Numbered from the stretch's first letter, positions 27,128 through 38,900 are shown. The stretch is DNA of 64,000 nt from Strigamia acuminata (GCA_949358305.1 OX442315.1:25446427-25510426); one strand, 5' to 3'. Program-made: numbers and translations. The notes: generated by a model not told the origin, from the letters alone.

Positions 27128-28777
27128 TTAGAAGGCCACGGCCATCGCCCCCGCATCAAAACCACCGCCAAAATCGCCCGCATCTGCATCACAGTCACCA
27201 CCGCCATAGTCACCGACGCCATCTAGTGCATTATCATCGCAACATATTTTGTTGTCCAGAACTGCAACCGACAAAAATAAAATGGAGTAACTAATTTCAA
27301 AAATAAAAAAAATAAAAAATTGGATTCTCAAAGATAAATCAAATTTTTATGTGAATTTTTATAACATCAGTAGCAGTTTATTTACATCTGGCTATAGAGT
27401 TATGGTGACAGAAAATTTATTGGGTGTGATTGAATTCAATGAATTTTGCAAGGCGCAGCTCCTTTTTACCTGTTTATACTGAATTTTAAATTTAAAACCT
27501 TTTTGTGTTTTATTCAAAAGGTCTACGAGATGTATGTTCAAAATCCGAAAATATTTGATATTGATTCTACTTTTAGAATTCTTTTAAAACTGAAAATATT
27601 GGTATTTTTGTGTTAAAGATTTATGTTATGTTTTGTTATGTTATTCCACAATGAATCGTCAGTAAAATTAGTAGAAAAGAATTAGTAAAAAAACCGCCAA
27701 AATAATTATTTTTGTATGGTTTTTACCGTACAAAAATAATTATTTTGGCGGTTTTATGACGTATTTCTGGAAATTTTATTAAAGTAATTCAACAAAATCA
27801 ATGTTAACCAAAAAAAGAACATTTTGTAATGATTGTTTGTCTACACAGATAGACTTGTTTTTACCAACAGTACCACTATTGATTCCTTCACCCGAAAGTG
27901 ATTTGAATTAACCAATCAATTGGAGCTGTATGAGCATTACTTCCTCAAACACGAAAATCTCATCTGCTTTTAACCAATCAGTCAACTGAATGTTAGCTAT
28001 AGGTAAAAAAAAAATGTAAGATAAACAGAAGAAAACACTAAAGTTGGCTTTAGTGCATTGCAATTATCTTCCAATAAACCCTTTTAAGGGAAAGCCAACT
28101 ACGCCAATGAAAGCATTAATAATAATAACGCTCAAACACAATAATTTTGTGGTACTTGACCATTATCAAAGTATCCAACTTCTGACATTTGAGTTGGTAA
28201 ATAATTTTTTTGTTTAAAAAATTATGGTAATAAAGCTGAAAATAAAAAATTTCTTAATAAAAATATATATACCGCAGGCTACATATACAAGAACAAGATA
28301 TGATTAAATTCATATGAATTTGCCAGTAAAAACCAAATAAATGTTATTTGATTCCACTTGTTTCTGCTTCGCATTAAATAATTGATTTATGTGGCGATAG
28401 CGTCTTCGTTTTTCCATAGAATACTTCAAAGAAGTTGGTATTGATTTCCATCGTAATCAATTCTTGTTACCAGGTGACACGACTTCCTATTCCTAATATC
28501 GTCCTCATCCGAAAATCTTATTTTTTATTTTTTATTTTTTAATATTAAAAAAAAATTTGAAATCGGCAAATCAATTTGAGATTTTGTCACGTCTAGATAA
28601 TTATTAATGCGTATTGAGACGTGACACGGGGAAACAATAAAGACTCATCGCGATGAAATGACGAACATTAATCAAAAATGAAAAATGAAAAAATGACAGA
28701 AGTGCCATCGACTTACCTTCAGCTACGACAGCTGCTTCCGCACCCCACGTTCCTTCACCCTGTACAAGAATCTTCAT
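27128..28777 (-). CDS. 64-residue Gly/Asp/Cys protein, two exons, unknown function
   Basis: Exon 1 28777-28717 and exon 2 27261-27128 join in phase 1 with good signals (GAAG/GTAAGT and GGTTGCAG/TT), giving 65 codons with stop. The N-terminus MKILVQGEGTWGAEAAVVAE is followed by VLDNKICCDDNALDG, then Gly-Asp repeats (DYGGGDCD, GDFGGGFDAG) and the end AMAVAF. No signal peptide or membrane segment. I do not recognise the family. The CC and C-D-x-D residues might bind metal, but that is speculation. A 10-codon upstream ORF (28787-28755) overlaps the start in another frame. A consensus RFX X-box lies 114 bp upstream of the ATG, hinting at ciliary or sensory expression. The 1.45-kb intron contains a strong hairpin. 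Coding status rests on splice fit and biased composition. Confidence 0.55.
27690..27755. repeat. Near-perfect 31-bp inverted repeat (hairpin)
   Basis: Arms 27690-27720 and 27725-27755 pair over 31 positions with a single T:G wobble and a four-base T loop. The arm begins AAAACCGCCAAAATAATT. It lies within the intron of the 64-residue gene. It could be a snap-back transposon remnant, a cruciform-forming site or a small-RNA hairpin. Confidence 0.9.
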
Positions 28778-28890
28778 TATTTTTCATTGACTTCTATTCA
28801 CACTACGACTCACGACACAGCTACAGAATACACAAACTGCAACACTTAATATTTCCCATTTAGGATGAGAGGAGAGCAAGACAAGATGTA

Positions 28891-28904
28891 GTTGCTATGG
28901 AAAC
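28891..28904. promoter_or_regulatory. RFX X-box motif
   Basis: GTTGCTATGGAAAC matches every position of the 14-base RFX consensus RYYNYYWTRRNRAC. It sits 114 bp upstream of the 64-residue gene's ATG, the spacing typical of ciliary gene X-boxes. Confidence 0.6.
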
Positions 28905-29330
28905 CATGCTAAGCTTATTGATAGAGAGGAGCACAACGATAAACAGAATCAGAAGAATCAACTTTTTTTTTACCTCTTTGCTGAAAATACATCCCATTTT
29001 AAGTGTCAATTGATGGTATTCGAAAGCAAGCATAGGTTTAGTTCAGTCGGTCTGGATGTCACTGCGTACAAGCGGTTGGGAATATTTACGCAGCGCATGC
29101 GCAGTTAAACGAGTGAAATCGTGCTCGCTTAAATAAAACCAATTTAAGAACTTTTATCATACAAAAAATATATTTTCCTTTCAACTCAATAATTTTTTTT
29201 TATTTGCATTTTTTGCTTCCGATTCGTACATATTTTTAAAGTTTTAAATTTATAAGGAATCGTTGATGAATTTCCGTGGAATCGTCGATGAATTTTCGAG
29301 AAATTGACGAGAAATTTTCGCTTTATTTGT
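28905..29330. other. Intergenic region with an NRF-1-like palindrome
   Basis: Lies between the 64-residue gene's promoter side and the 3' end of the first GST. GCGCATGCGC at 29093-29102 is an NRF-1-type palindrome. A minus-strand AATAAA at about 29199-29204 suits the GST mRNA. No gene seen. Confidence 0.5.
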
Positions 29331-30258
29331 TTATTTCTTCGCAAGAATTTCTGCCTTCTTTGAAGCAACGAAATTCTTAAAATCCTCAAATCCAGGCTCA
29401 ACAGCTTCCTTGTAATGTTTCAATTCCTTTTTCAATTTAGAAACCCAGGCGGAAATGTGCTTGTATTCGCTATAATCAAATTCCACGCCATCTAATGTTG
29501 TAATTGTGAGCAACAAGCTGAAATCAGCGATGGTCAAGTGATCACCAGCAGCGTAAGGTGACGATTTCAAAATGTTATCAAAAGTTGTTAAATTATCTTT
29601 AACTTTAGCATGTTCGTTTGGAGTTGGTTCTTGGCCAAGGAAAAGATAATTTGCCTGCAAATAGTGCATAAATAAACATGTAATCAGAATTAATACTAAT
29701 TATCATCACTAGCCAGCGCTTCTTAAAAATGCGCGCCAACTTTTAAATGCTCGAATGGACATTTCTTTCAAATTCACTTACAAAGTATCTAAATAAGTTA
29801 GCGTAGAGTGTTGTGCCATCAAAATACAACATTTTGTCAACATTTGCACGCTTTTTTGGATCCTTTGGATACAGCTTGTCGTCTTTACCATATTGGTTCG
29901 CAAGATATCCCAAGATAGCTCGACTAAAATTAAATTAAAAATTATTATATTCATCCAATAGATTTAGAGGATTCATTAATAGTTTGTTTACCTTTCCCAC
30001 AAATGGAATCCGTTGTCATCTAACACTGGAACCGAGTGAGATGGATTCATCTGTATTAAAATGATTAAAATTAGACACATTTTTTATCTCGCGTACACTG
30101 TATAATTTTACTTCGAGGAAACTCGGTTCCAAATGCTGTTTCTTCACAAACAAATCAACATCTTCAATTTTAACTTCCAATCCCAAAGTTTTAATCAAAA
30201 GTAAAACCGATCTGCACGGAGGGCTTGGACGAAGAAAATACAAAGTCATTGGCGCCAT
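29331..30258 (-). CDS. Glutathione S-transferase, delta/epsilon-like (GST-1)
   Basis: Conjugates glutathione to electrophiles in the cytosol. Exons 30258-30112, 30050-29992, 29923-29782, 29654-29331; 223 aa, the usual family length. The N-terminal thioredoxin-like domain opens MAPMTLYFLRPSPPCRSV, where the Ser before PPCR is the likely delta-class catalytic Ser. The cis-Pro loop reads NPSHSVPVLDDNG and is followed by the conserved LWESRAILGYL glutathione-site segment. The helical C-terminal domain carries PYAAGDHLTIADFSLL, the N-capping motif region. The start ATG is the first codon after a splice acceptor, and a leader exon ends in donor AAAAG/GTAAAT near 30605. Tandem with GST-2, with the same intron positions, so a local duplication. 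Confidence 0.93.
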
Positions 30259-30356
30259 CTAATGGGAAAAAAAAGGTTTAAAATTTTAAAATCATTAAAG
30301 AATCCATTTTGGATTTCTGCCCTCCACAATAATTCTTACTCTAAAAATTACTTAGT

Positions 30357-30376
30357 ATTAATAATAATAATAATAA
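30357..30376. repeat. AAT/TAA trinucleotide microsatellite
   Basis: Short run of AAT-type triplets in the leader intron of GST-1. Confidence 0.85.
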
Positions 30377-30701
30377 AATTATTTTTTAACAGTTTTAAAA
30401 CTGATGCCACAAGTGGAAAAGTTGCAAACACTTGTTTATTCAAAAGTGTAGATGTTATCTCTCAAGGCCATCACTGAATTTCCCTGTTTTTTAGCGTGTA
30501 AAGAAGCCAAAGTAATTTTAATAAAAATAAATATATTTTTAAAAATTTACGAAACATTGATCCTATATTTTTATCCATGCACAAATTGAAAAACGGGATT
30601 TACCTTTTCTGCAAAGTTTTTGCCTGAACGTCGGTGTAGAATTGAATGTCTTGCACCTGAATGCACAGCAACTACGAAGTAATGACGGGGCTCGAGAGCA
30701 G

Positions 30702-30709
30702 TTTATATA
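30702..30709 (-). promoter_or_regulatory. TATA box of GST-1
   Basis: TATATAAA on the minus strand, about 100 bp upstream of the leader-exon donor near 30605. This places the transcription start near 30675. A CRE-like GACGTCAC lies about 60 bp further upstream. Confidence 0.6.
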
Positions 30710-30938
30710 CTTTAGTCTCCGGAAGTTCCGTCTACTCCCGATTGGATTTCCCCTTTAATGACGTCACATCATGATAGGCAGTATTTTTTCGATTTTTCTA
30801 GTAAACTTTGGCTGCTCCTTGCATAAACTTTTATTTAGCTGAGGCAATATTTTTATTTCATTACATTTTATTTCTGTGAAGAATGCAAAATCACTTCAAC
30901 GACAATTCAAGGAATTTAAAAATAACATGCGCGTAAAT

Positions 30939-32069
30939 TTAAGCAAATCTTTTAATTTTGTCAGCGAAATAAGCTATAAATTCCTGGTGTCCCTGAAGAT
31001 TAACTTGGTCGAAAAATGGGAGTTCCAACTTTATTCTTTTCAACCATTTATTAATATGTTGACAGTCGTTATAATCTATCAGCAAGGCGTCAACTGTTGT
31101 CATGGTAACAGCCAGTGAAATGTCTGCTATTGTCAGTTTATTACCAGCAGCATACGGAGTTTTTTTCAGAATTTCTTCAAATATCCCTAAATTGTGTTTT
31201 ATTTTCGACAATTTTACTTCGTCTGGTTTTGTTTCTGTAAACATATAAACTTCCTGTCGAAAATAAAAGAAAAAATTTAACAAAAAAGCTACCGGTGTGT
31301 AAACTTCAACTGAATAAAATATATAGTCTGAAGGTTATCTCAAGAAAATTGCAATCAATTTTTGCTCACGATAGCGTATCGCAGCGTAAGATACATAAAG
31401 TACTGCTTTGTAAAGTCACGTCTGCCAAACAACATTTACTGCAATAATTTTGGCGTTTTTATTGTATCTTGAAATTATTAAATCAAATTTTTAAAATAAA
31501 TTAAATTCTTCCGTTAATAAAACAATCTGACAAGTGATTGAAATAACCAGGACACTATAACTTATTTATCTTTCTTTTACTCAATTACTTCTAATACTTA
31601 CAAAATAAATTTCTATGCTTCGATAAAGTGTACCCAGATCAAAATCCAACATCTTATCAACATGAGCACGATCTATTGGATCCGTTGGGTACAAATCATA
31701 ATTTTTATTTGGAAACGTCGAGACCAAATAACGCATTATCGTGCGACTAAAATTTACCAAGATAGTAACGAGTGTTAAAATAAAATGATTTTTTACTACC
31801 TCTCCCAAAGACAAACATTGCCGTCCTGCAATGTTGGAACAGTGTGCGCTGGATTAAGCTGAAGCGTATTATAATATTAAGTTACTGTATTATCAAACGC
31901 AAACTTCATTATTCTATAAGACCTTTAAAAAATCTGGTTGTAAATGTTCTGCTTTCCCGAAAAAATCAAGTTCCACCAATTTTGCTTCTAAGTTTAGAGT
32001 TTTCAAAGTCACTAACACATTTCTGGATGGTGGACTTCCATGGAAAAAATACAAAGTTAATGGCGGCAT
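30939..32069 (-). CDS. Glutathione S-transferase, delta/epsilon-like (GST-2)
   Basis: Exons 32069-31923, 31858-31800, 31746-31602, 31253-30939; 221 aa. The first two exons have exactly the lengths of GST-1 (147 and 59 nt) and all phases match, so the two are tandem duplicates. Motifs: MPPLTLYFFHGSPPSRNV with the probable catalytic Ser, NPAHTVPTLQDG cis-Pro loop, LWERSRTIM-type glutathione segment and PYAAGNKLTIADISL. The glutathione-site SRAI of GST-1 is replaced by SRTI, and sequence identity is moderate, suggesting divergence in substrate range. The start ATG again follows a splice acceptor directly, with a leader exon ending at about 32134 (GAAAG/GTGCTA). Confidence 0.92.
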
Positions 32070-32210
32070 CTGGTGTAAAAACAAGTTCTTTTTAGCAACA
32101 CAAAATTGGCAAAAAGTAAAGTTAAAGTAGCACCTTTCAACGTTTCCCAGTCGCAAGATGGTTCGAGCAGTACAATTCTTCAGACGGTGTGAGAAGAAAC
32201 TGATAATCGA

Positions 32211-32220
32211 CTTATATAAG
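32211..32220 (-). promoter_or_regulatory. TATA-like element of GST-2
   Basis: CTTATATAAG about 80 bp upstream of the GST-2 leader-exon donor. An initiator-like TCAGT lies at 32203-32199, rather close for a TATA-dependent start, so the exact start is uncertain. Confidence 0.45.
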
Positions 32221-32416
32221 TGATAGTTTTTACTCGATCGGTTTCATATTACAGAATAAGATTGTGGTGGCTTGTGGTCTGTGGGTAAAGAAGTCCAAGG
32301 CCACAAAGAAAGGAAACCGGATGCCCCCACTTGACATATTGTTTCCGCACAATTATTTGAGAATGATATTAGCTCTCAAAATTTACAAATCAATTCTAAC
32401 TGCATTCAGTATGTGT

Positions 32417-32422
32417 TTTATT
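32417..32422 (-). terminator. EMC4 poly(A) signal
   Basis: AATAAA on the minus strand about 80 bp past the EMC4 stop codon. Confidence 0.6.
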
Positions 32423-32502
32423 TGTATCATATATATATAAAGTATACATATCTGAAGATAAATAACAAAATGTATTCAAATAATAAACGTAAATCATTAA
32501 AA

Positions 32503-33495
32503 TTATCCAGATCCATCCAAAAGAATTCCACCTCCTGAATATTCCATTCTCTAAAAAAATACGCAAATAAATAAAATTGTAAATACAAACATAAACACAT
32601 AAAATAACAGATATAGGAATAAAAATGTACATCACTTGCAGGTGCCAATTAGGAATTATTGTTTTCATAATGTCATAAAATCTACTTTGTTTATTTAAGT
32701 TATTATGTTTGGATGATAAATTTTTATCCTGAAATGAGCATTTCTATTTTTTTTTTTTCTTTTTAAATTTTACCTGCTGCGGAGTGGCAAAAGCCAACCA
32801 ATCAGAAGCGTGAGTTGGCAATAAGCCCATCGATTGACATTTATACAAAGCCAGGGCTAAACAGGCTATATTGCCCAATAAATAAACAAATTTTTGCCCC
32901 ATAGCATGGCTTCCCTCAATCATTTTGAATGCTAAAAATTAAAATTGTTTTAAAAATTGAAAAATAACTAATAAAAAAAAATTCATACTCACTAGCTTGA
33001 AACGAAAGCAGGGCCTTTACAGGCCTTAAAAATAACATTCCAACCATCATGATAGGGAAAATGGAAATGGAATTGCCGGCCATGTACATAATAAATAAAT
33101 TCATTGGAACTTGTTTCAGTGGGCCTAATGCAATATCCCATGATTTCTGCAAAGAAAATTACTTCTTCCTCTTATCTTCCGAAACGTATTAATTGCTCGT
33201 AAATTGTTTTGTTACTTTAACTATTAGATGAGGATCGGTCTCTTTGGCCGATTCTACTTGAGTTTGGCCTTGAGATGAATGAAAACCAGGTGGCGATGGA
33301 AGATCTGATGTTTTTTCACTTTTGCCTCTGTCAAATGCAAGCCAAAATTAACAGTCATAATATAGAGTTTTAAATTAAACGTCAACTACATAGGTATTAA
33401 TAAATTCGAAATACTTCTACCAGTTTACTTTACCTTGATGAAAAATCAATTGCCCATTTTGGTCGTTTACTAATTGTACGGTTTGAAGACGCCAT
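32503..33495 (-). CDS. EMC4: ER membrane protein complex subunit 4
   Basis: Exons 33495-33434, 33327-33216, 33146-32993, 32931-32774, 32550-32503; 177 aa (human EMC4 183). EMC inserts tail-anchored and multi-pass proteins into the ER membrane. The sequence carries the family core [20 protein letters not shown], followed by [20 protein letters not shown], a second hydrophobic segment [13 protein letters not shown], then [13 protein letters not shown] and the C-terminal EYSGGG. The N-terminal [10 protein letters not shown] matches the family KWALDF motif. It shares a short divergent promoter with neuroguidin. Confidence 0.95.
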
Positions 33496-33732
33496 TTTAA
33501 CGTATTTGGACTGCGGTTCTACACTTAATTTATTTTTTAATTACATGTATTAAAAACTCTCATTCCTTTAAAATGAGTGTTGTTAAATTCAATATGTAAA
33601 TTTTAAATTGTATTTTAAATTAAAAGTTTAGAAATTCAAAAAAATCCAAATAGTATTTTATACGATTTTTTTTTAGAAGAGTCGCAGTTGCGCATGCACA
33701 GTCAAATAACTGCCTTTGGTTACTGTGCTGTT
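33496..33732. promoter_or_regulatory. Bidirectional promoter EMC4 / NGDN
   Basis: 237 bp between divergent ATGs. It contains TTGCGCATGCACA (about 33688-33700), an NRF-1-like palindromic core typical of TATA-less housekeeping promoters. No TATA box seen. Confidence 0.6.
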
Positions 33733-35370
33733 ATGGCGTTCCAGGTTTGTACTTTTTATTATTTCTATAACTAATAATGGAAGTTATAAAGATTTTTACA
33801 GTAAAACAGTACTTTGATCGCTAATATACATGATTTATTGCAGGAAAACGGAGACTTGTCCAAAGCGTTAGAGTTGTTGAAAGGGATGAAAGCAAATTGT
33901 GTCAAAGTTACCGATACAGTTGACAAATTGTTACAACAAATTGAAGATGGGACACTGGATACGACGAAGGTTTGAAACGAACTAAATAAAACAATTATAT
34001 ACAGACCATGATTTATTTGATTAATGTGACTAACATTGTTATCTTTTCTAATTTCAGGGAATTTCATTTTTAGAAGTGAAGTATCACTTGTTGCTAAGTT
34101 ACTTAATTAATTTGACCTTTACTTCACTTATTAAAATGAATGGGCAAAAATTGGAAGGCGATCCAGCAGTTGACAGAATAGTAGAAATACGTACTGTAAG
34201 TATTTTGGAAGATGGGAGTTAAATAAAGTATTAACCATCGGTCATTTGTTTTAGGTTCTTGAAAAGATTCGACCAATCGAGCAAAAACTACGATATCAAA
34301 TCGATAAATTAGTTAAAACAGCGGCGACTGGGGTTGTAAACGAGGAGGATCCTTTAAGATTTTCGGCCAATCCTTCAAATATGATTAATGACGTAATTAA
34401 ATCACAAATATATATATATTTGGTTGGCTGTAAGTTTAAAATGTTTTTGATATTTGTGTTTAGGGTGAAGGTGATTCTGAGGATAGCGATGAAAAGACCG
34501 AAGAGAATACATCAAAATTGTATGTTCCTCCAAAAATAGCAGCAAAGCATTACGGTATGACTTATTATTCAGAATACACTTAGGAATCAATTATTTTTTT
34601 TAAAAAAATGCTAATTTCTTTATTTCGTAGATGGTATTTTAACTGTTGAAGAGGAAAAAAAATTAAAGATAAAAAAAGCTAGAGAACGAGAACTCAACTG
34701 TAGTGCAATTTACGAATTTCGACGAGCACATTATGATGGACCTGAAGAAATATTCGTAAAGATTTTACTTTCTTGATTTTTAATTTAGTTATTAAACAAC
34801 ATAATTATTTATGTAGGATGCTACAAGGGGCCTAAGAAAAACAGCGGACAAAGAGGCCAAAGATAGAACAAAGTTTGAAGATGTTTATTTATTTATTTAT
34901 TTATTATTTTTAGACTTTTCAGCTTTTAGCGACTTTTTCGGGTGTTAATTTTGAATTTGTTTATTTTGCAGTTATGAAGAAGCTCATTTTGTTCGAGTGA
35001 CTGTGACCAAAAAAGATAAGGTAATATAATAGTAGAGAAAAATTAATAAATAATTTTAATGTGCTTTATTATTATTTTTAGAACAAAGCTAAACGACCGA
35101 TAGATGTGAATGGTATAGCTGATTTTGGAGATGAGAACCCATTCAATGATGAAATGCCGGATGAGGTATTATACAGTATTTCTTGTTTTATTTACGAAAT
35201 GTAATTAATTTGTTCGGTATTACTTAATAGGAGATGCCCAAAAAGAAAAAAAGAGGTCGTTCATCTAGCAAGGTATGAGGAAGATAAGGAATTTTGTTTT
35301 TTGTAATTCCATTTTGTTTATTTTTTTGCAGACAAAAAGCAAAAAGAGTTTTAAACGACGTCGTCATTAA
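33733..35370 (+). CDS. NGDN: Neuroguidin (Sas10/Utp3 family)
   Basis: Exons 33733-33744, 33844-33969, 34058-34195, 34255-34392, 34464-34554, 34631-34755, 34817-34872, 34972-35020, 35082-35165, 35231-35272, 35332-35370; 299 aa (human 315). A nucleolar SSU-processome protein of the Lcp5/neuroguidin group, also described as an eIF4E-binding translational regulator. The helical Sas10/Utp3 domain contains GISFLEVKYHLLLSYLINL and IEQKLRYQIDKLVK. An acidic Ser stretch and LYVPPKIAAKHY follow, then the ERELNCSAIYEFRRAH segment. The basic tail ends KSKKSFKRRRH. The exon 7 donor (ACA AA/GTTTGA) was chosen because it alone restores the family RxNYEE segment. The first coding exon has only four codons. 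Confidence 0.95.
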
Positions 35371-35930
35371 CCCTTGTTATTGTTATTACGAATTTTGAAC
35401 AATCAAACATTGAATTGCAATTGAAAATGCAGCTGAAGATGTAGAATAGTTTAAATGAAAATGTATGTAACCACCAAATCTAGGTTGAATAAAGATATTT
35501 TAATGTGAATTTTATAATTATTTTTGCTTCTGATTGGCTGATTGCTGATGTTATTATTATTTTGGAAGTGTATTTGCTACTCTCACAAGTCGAGTGACAA
35601 TTGCGTGAGAATGAGTTGATTTTTTCTTTTAACCATCCAAACAAAATAAATTTATCTCAGTCACTTGTCAGAAATAAATCGTACGAAAGAACCCGAAACA
35701 AAAAAAACCAACAAGTCTAGCCGAAGGAAAAGTCATGCTGTTTTTTTGAAAATAATAGTTATTACATCATAAAACAAAACCCTTTTACAATTTATTATAT
35801 TTCAACTATAATTCTCGGGTTCATAAATTAATCGGAGAAGATTGACTTGAAAGTCTTAAACTCGTAAAAAAAAACAGTTAAATTTCCATCCCATGATGCT
35901 CTCGACTTCAGCTGATGATGACAAACCAAG
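35371..35930. other. NGDN 3' end and MARCHF6 promoter region
   Basis: Contains the NGDN poly(A) signal AATAAA at 35488-35493. About 440 bp follow before the MARCHF6 ATG, including a CCAAT-box-like GATTGGCTGATTG at about 35530. No other gene. Confidence 0.6.
35488..35493 (+). terminator. NGDN poly(A) signal
   Basis: AATAAA 118 bp after the NGDN stop codon. Confidence 0.65.
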
Positions 35931-38900
35931 ATGGACGACAATCTGCAACAAGGTCAGTGTAGAATATGCGATAGGGATTACTGTGGCCGATTTCAAATAA
36001 TTATAAACTTATTTAACTTTATATAAAAGTCTAGAATACATTGACTTTCTACTTTGTGTGCTATTGTAATGGAAAATCAAATTTCTTAGTGGCAAAAATA
36101 CGAACCGATTCAGTGAGAAACAGCTGGGAGGTTTCAATAGTTTCAATAGATGTAATTCTTGATTAGAATAAACATAATAAAATATACTAGAAATAAATTT
36201 TATTAATAAAATCGTCGGAATCCGAGAAAATTGAATTGATTCATCCATTCATCTGCTTTATTAAAATCGAGGTTGTTATAGCAATGACGCGTAAATAACA
36301 AGATTAGCAACTGGAGTTGTCACCTCATTTGCAATTGCTGATGTTTATTTAATTCTTTATGCATATTTTTGCAGATATTTGTCGCGTGTGTCGGTCGGAG
36401 GGCACGCCAGACCGGCCCCTTTTTCACCCGTGTATTTGTACTGGAAGTATTAAATTTATTCACCAAGAATGTCTAGTACAATGGTTGAAGTACAGCAGGA
36501 AAGAATATTGTGAATTGTGCAATCATCGCTTTTCATTTACGCCAAGTACGACACTAATTATTGTCATTATTTGTGTAATAGATCTTTTAATTACAGAAAT
36601 TAATCTACTTGTTTTTTGTTTTTTCTTTTTTTTGTACAGTTTATGCTCCGGATATGCCCAAACGTTTGCCAATTAAAGATATCGTGAGTGGGTTACTGAC
36701 AAGCATAGGTACAGCAATTCGTTATTGGTTCCATTACACCCTCGTTGCTTTTGCTTGGTTGGGTGTCGTTCCAATTTCTTCATGTAAGAATACGGGTAAC
36801 AATGAATCGATTGTGTTAATTTGAATAGTTTTCGATTGCAGATAGAATATATAGATACCTTTTTACCGGATCTGTTAGTTCAGTACTAACATTGCCTTTC
36901 GACTTATTATCAACGTGAGTTAGAGTGTAATATATTGTTTTGTGTTTACAAATTTTATCTAATTTTAACGCATTCGTAAAAACATCTCACATTCCCTCAC
37001 CTTTTAACGTCAATTTATAATCCGTATAACGATCTGTATCAGTTTATTGTGTTAAAATTCGGTATTTTATTTTATTTTTTATTTGTTCATTGTGTATATA
37101 TTTTTCTTTCGTAGAGAAAATTTACTACCGGACAGTTTTCATGGTTGCTTTGTGGTCACTTGCACGTTATGTGGTTTCATCAGTCTTGTTTGGTTACGTG
37201 AACAAATACTTCACGGAGGTGGGCCGGATTGGCTCGACAATTTAGTTGATGTAGCGTATAAAATATTTTTTGAAACATTTTCAATTTTTAATTAAAGTGC
37301 GAATGTTTTTTTTTATTTTATTTTTTATTACAGAATAACAACGGGAATGGACAAGTACAGAACAACGAAAATGAAGCAGTTCAACCAGAGGCTAATGACG
37401 ATGTAGCGGAAGCGAATGACGAAGCGGCAAATGGGGGAAACGAAGCAAATGTTGCTGCCCAAGGTAAAAATAAGGAATAAAAAATGTTATTCATGCAAAT
37501 TTTGTCATTAATTATTATTAGAAGACAACTGGAATCCAATTGAATGGGAGAGAGCAGCTGAAGAATTAACGTGGGAGAGAGTAAGAATCGCGGATTTAAA
37601 GTTTCAATCTATATTTTAAAACAATATTTTTTTTTTTAAATTAGCTGCTTGGTTTAGATGGATCTCTTGTGTTTTTGGTAAATAAGAGTGTTTTTATTTA
37701 ATAAAATTAATCAGAATTCTTTAATTATTTTATAAAATTCTTACAGGAACATGTTTTCTGGGTAGTTTCACTAAACACCCTGTTTATCTTCGTATTCGGT
37801 ACACGTGTGTAGAATTACTATTATTGAGACTAAATTAATCTTCATTTTTTTTTTAAAAAACAGCTTTCTGTCCATATCATATTGGTCATTTTACAATCAT
37901 TGGATTCGATATCAAAGATTTCGTAAAAACGGAAAATGTTATTACAGTTTTGTATGTCATTTTTGACTGTTATGTACTAACACTTTTACTTAGGTGGCAG
38001 CAACGCAGTTCGAGGGACTGCTTACAACACTGTGCGGCTACATAGTAATCGGAACGTGTCTAGTAATACTCCACGCATTAGCATCTATTATAAGACTTAA
38101 ACGGTAGAGGAAAACAAATTTGAGCTTCAATTTGCAGAAAACACTAACACAGATTATTCTTTGCGCAGATCCAAACGAATTCTCGGCTTATGTTACGTAG
38201 TAATTAAAGTATCTCTACTTTCTATAGTGGAAATTGGCGTGTTTCCACTAGTCTGCGGTTGGTGGCTTGACATTTGCTCTCTAGCCATTTTCGATGCAAC
38301 ACTCAAAGACCGCGAAGCAAGTTTTCGCGTGGCGCCAGGAACTTCGATGTTCATTCATTGGCTCGTAGGGATGGTGTACATATTCTATTTTGCTTCGTTT
38401 ATTCTGCTGCTACGAGAAGTTGTGCGGCCAGGTGTTTTGTGGTTTTTGCGAAATTTAAACGATCCAGATTTCAGTCCAATCCAAGAGGTAAAGAAATGAA
38501 GTCATTTATTACGTTGCAGCGTTTAAATATTTGATTTGTAGATGATTCACCTTCCTTTGTTGCGTCATGCTCGGCGATTCCTGATATCAATGGTCATTTT
38601 TGGTACAACTGTTCTCATAATGCTCTGGATTCCTATTAATGTTATTCGAAAATACTGGCCGGGCTTTTTACCCTACAATGTAGTTTTGTCAAGGTATATG
38701 GTTTATTAAATGATGGTTTAACGTGAGTAATTAAAACATTTGTTTGCAGTGAAACTCCCGTGAGCGAATTATCTCTGGAACTGTTATTATTGCAAGTAAT
38801 TTTGCCTGCATTGATGGAACAAGGACATACTCGAGTATGGTTGCGGGGTTTGGTTCGAACATGGTGTCTCGGTGTTTCGTGGGTGCTGGATTTGCATTCG

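Noticed and set aside
32070-32156. N-terminal extension of GST-2
   Set aside because: The frame opens from a TTG codon through intron sequence. The acceptor directly before the ATG at 32069 and the length match to GST-1 fix the start.
36285-36300. Second X-box-like GTTGTTATAGCAAT in MARCHF6 intron 1
   Set aside because: It fails the terminal AC of the consensus and lies inside a housekeeping gene's intron.
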